Shown: piece by piece, positions 63,933 through 64,000 of the stretch
Layout of the letters: each line of letters opens with the position of its first letter
How positions within the stretch are numbered: position 1 is the stretch's first letter
Origin: Candidatus Magasanikbacteria bacterium RIFCSPHIGHO2_01_FULL_41_23
GTDB taxonomy: Bacteria; Patescibacteria; ABY1; Magasanikbacterales; UBA922
Assembly (NCBI GenBank): GCA_001782805.1
Contig: MFPT01000003.1
Coordinates: 54,356 to 118,355 of the forward strand
DNA length: 64,000 nt
Reading direction: 5' to 3'
Notes under the pieces: generated by a model
Databases searched by the model: none
What the model saw: only the letters and a program-made list of their open reading frames with translations
Told to the model about the DNA's origin: nothing
Program-made: the position numbers and the translations under genes

Positions 63933-64000
63933 AAAATAAATCAATTTAAATCAACTGAATTTCAGTAGTAGGTAATTTTCTTTTCAGTAAAACTCGCTAT

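Overview
This 64 kb window is almost certainly from a Candidate Phyla Radiation (Patescibacteria) bacterium, probably of the Parcubacteria lineage. It is AT-rich and compact. L30 is missing between rpsE and rplO, L29 is missing between rplP and rpsQ, and the 16S rRNA gene carries an insertion encoding a LAGLIDADG protein. Almost no gene has a Shine-Dalgarno sequence; starts are preceded instead by short T/A-rich leaders, although the 16S 3' end keeps CCTCC.

Layout. 1-9.7 kb: a DHH-like gene, valS, an orphan histidine kinase, tyrS, argS, a bactofilin, a DAG-kinase-like protein and tRNA-Leu. 9.7-19.3 kb: a surface/export island with a CSLREAI-type beta-helix protein, a DUF4143 ATPase, an SBBP-repeat protein ending in a PEF-type sorting tail, a subtilisin with three LamG domains and an exosortase/archaeosortase-like transpeptidase. 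19.4-23.8 kb: RNase P RNA, which contains repeat insertions, then a sugar-phosphate transferase and two GT4 glycosyltransferases. 24-37 kb: tgt, a C39-like peptidase, a UvrD-family helicase, ndk, a candidate 6S RNA, tRNAs Cys, Ile(UAU) and Pro, rpmB, an M50 protease and hicBA, interspersed with four small GC-rich genes that look foreign. 37.3-43.9 kb: rpsL-rpsG-fusA, two exported or membrane unknowns and trmD. 44-46.7 kb: a stand-alone 16S gene with its processing stem, intron and terminator. 46.8-49.2 kb: a gene behind a G10-tract promoter, a Bro-N protein and an unknown. 49.2-61.2 kb: tuf and the S10/spc/alpha-type ribosomal cluster through secY. 61.2-64 kb: a DUF5667-like exported protein with a 170-bp perfect internal duplication, and one small ORF.

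The main points of interest are: (1) a family of short palindromic repeats (core TTCGACTTCGCTCAGGA) found between genes, inside the RNase P RNA, and apparently inserted in frame in valS (twice), trmD, rplV and possibly uvrD; (2) a possible exosortase/PEF-tail sorting pair with co-located exported proteins; (3) a G10 tract between -35 and -10 that would make a promoter phase-variable; (4) an unlinked 16S gene with a LAGLIDADG intron at the decoding site; (5) a rare tRNA-Ile with a UAU anticodon; (6) terminator-like hairpins in several 5' leaders. Everything here is read by eye from sequence; no alignment, folding or database search was run.
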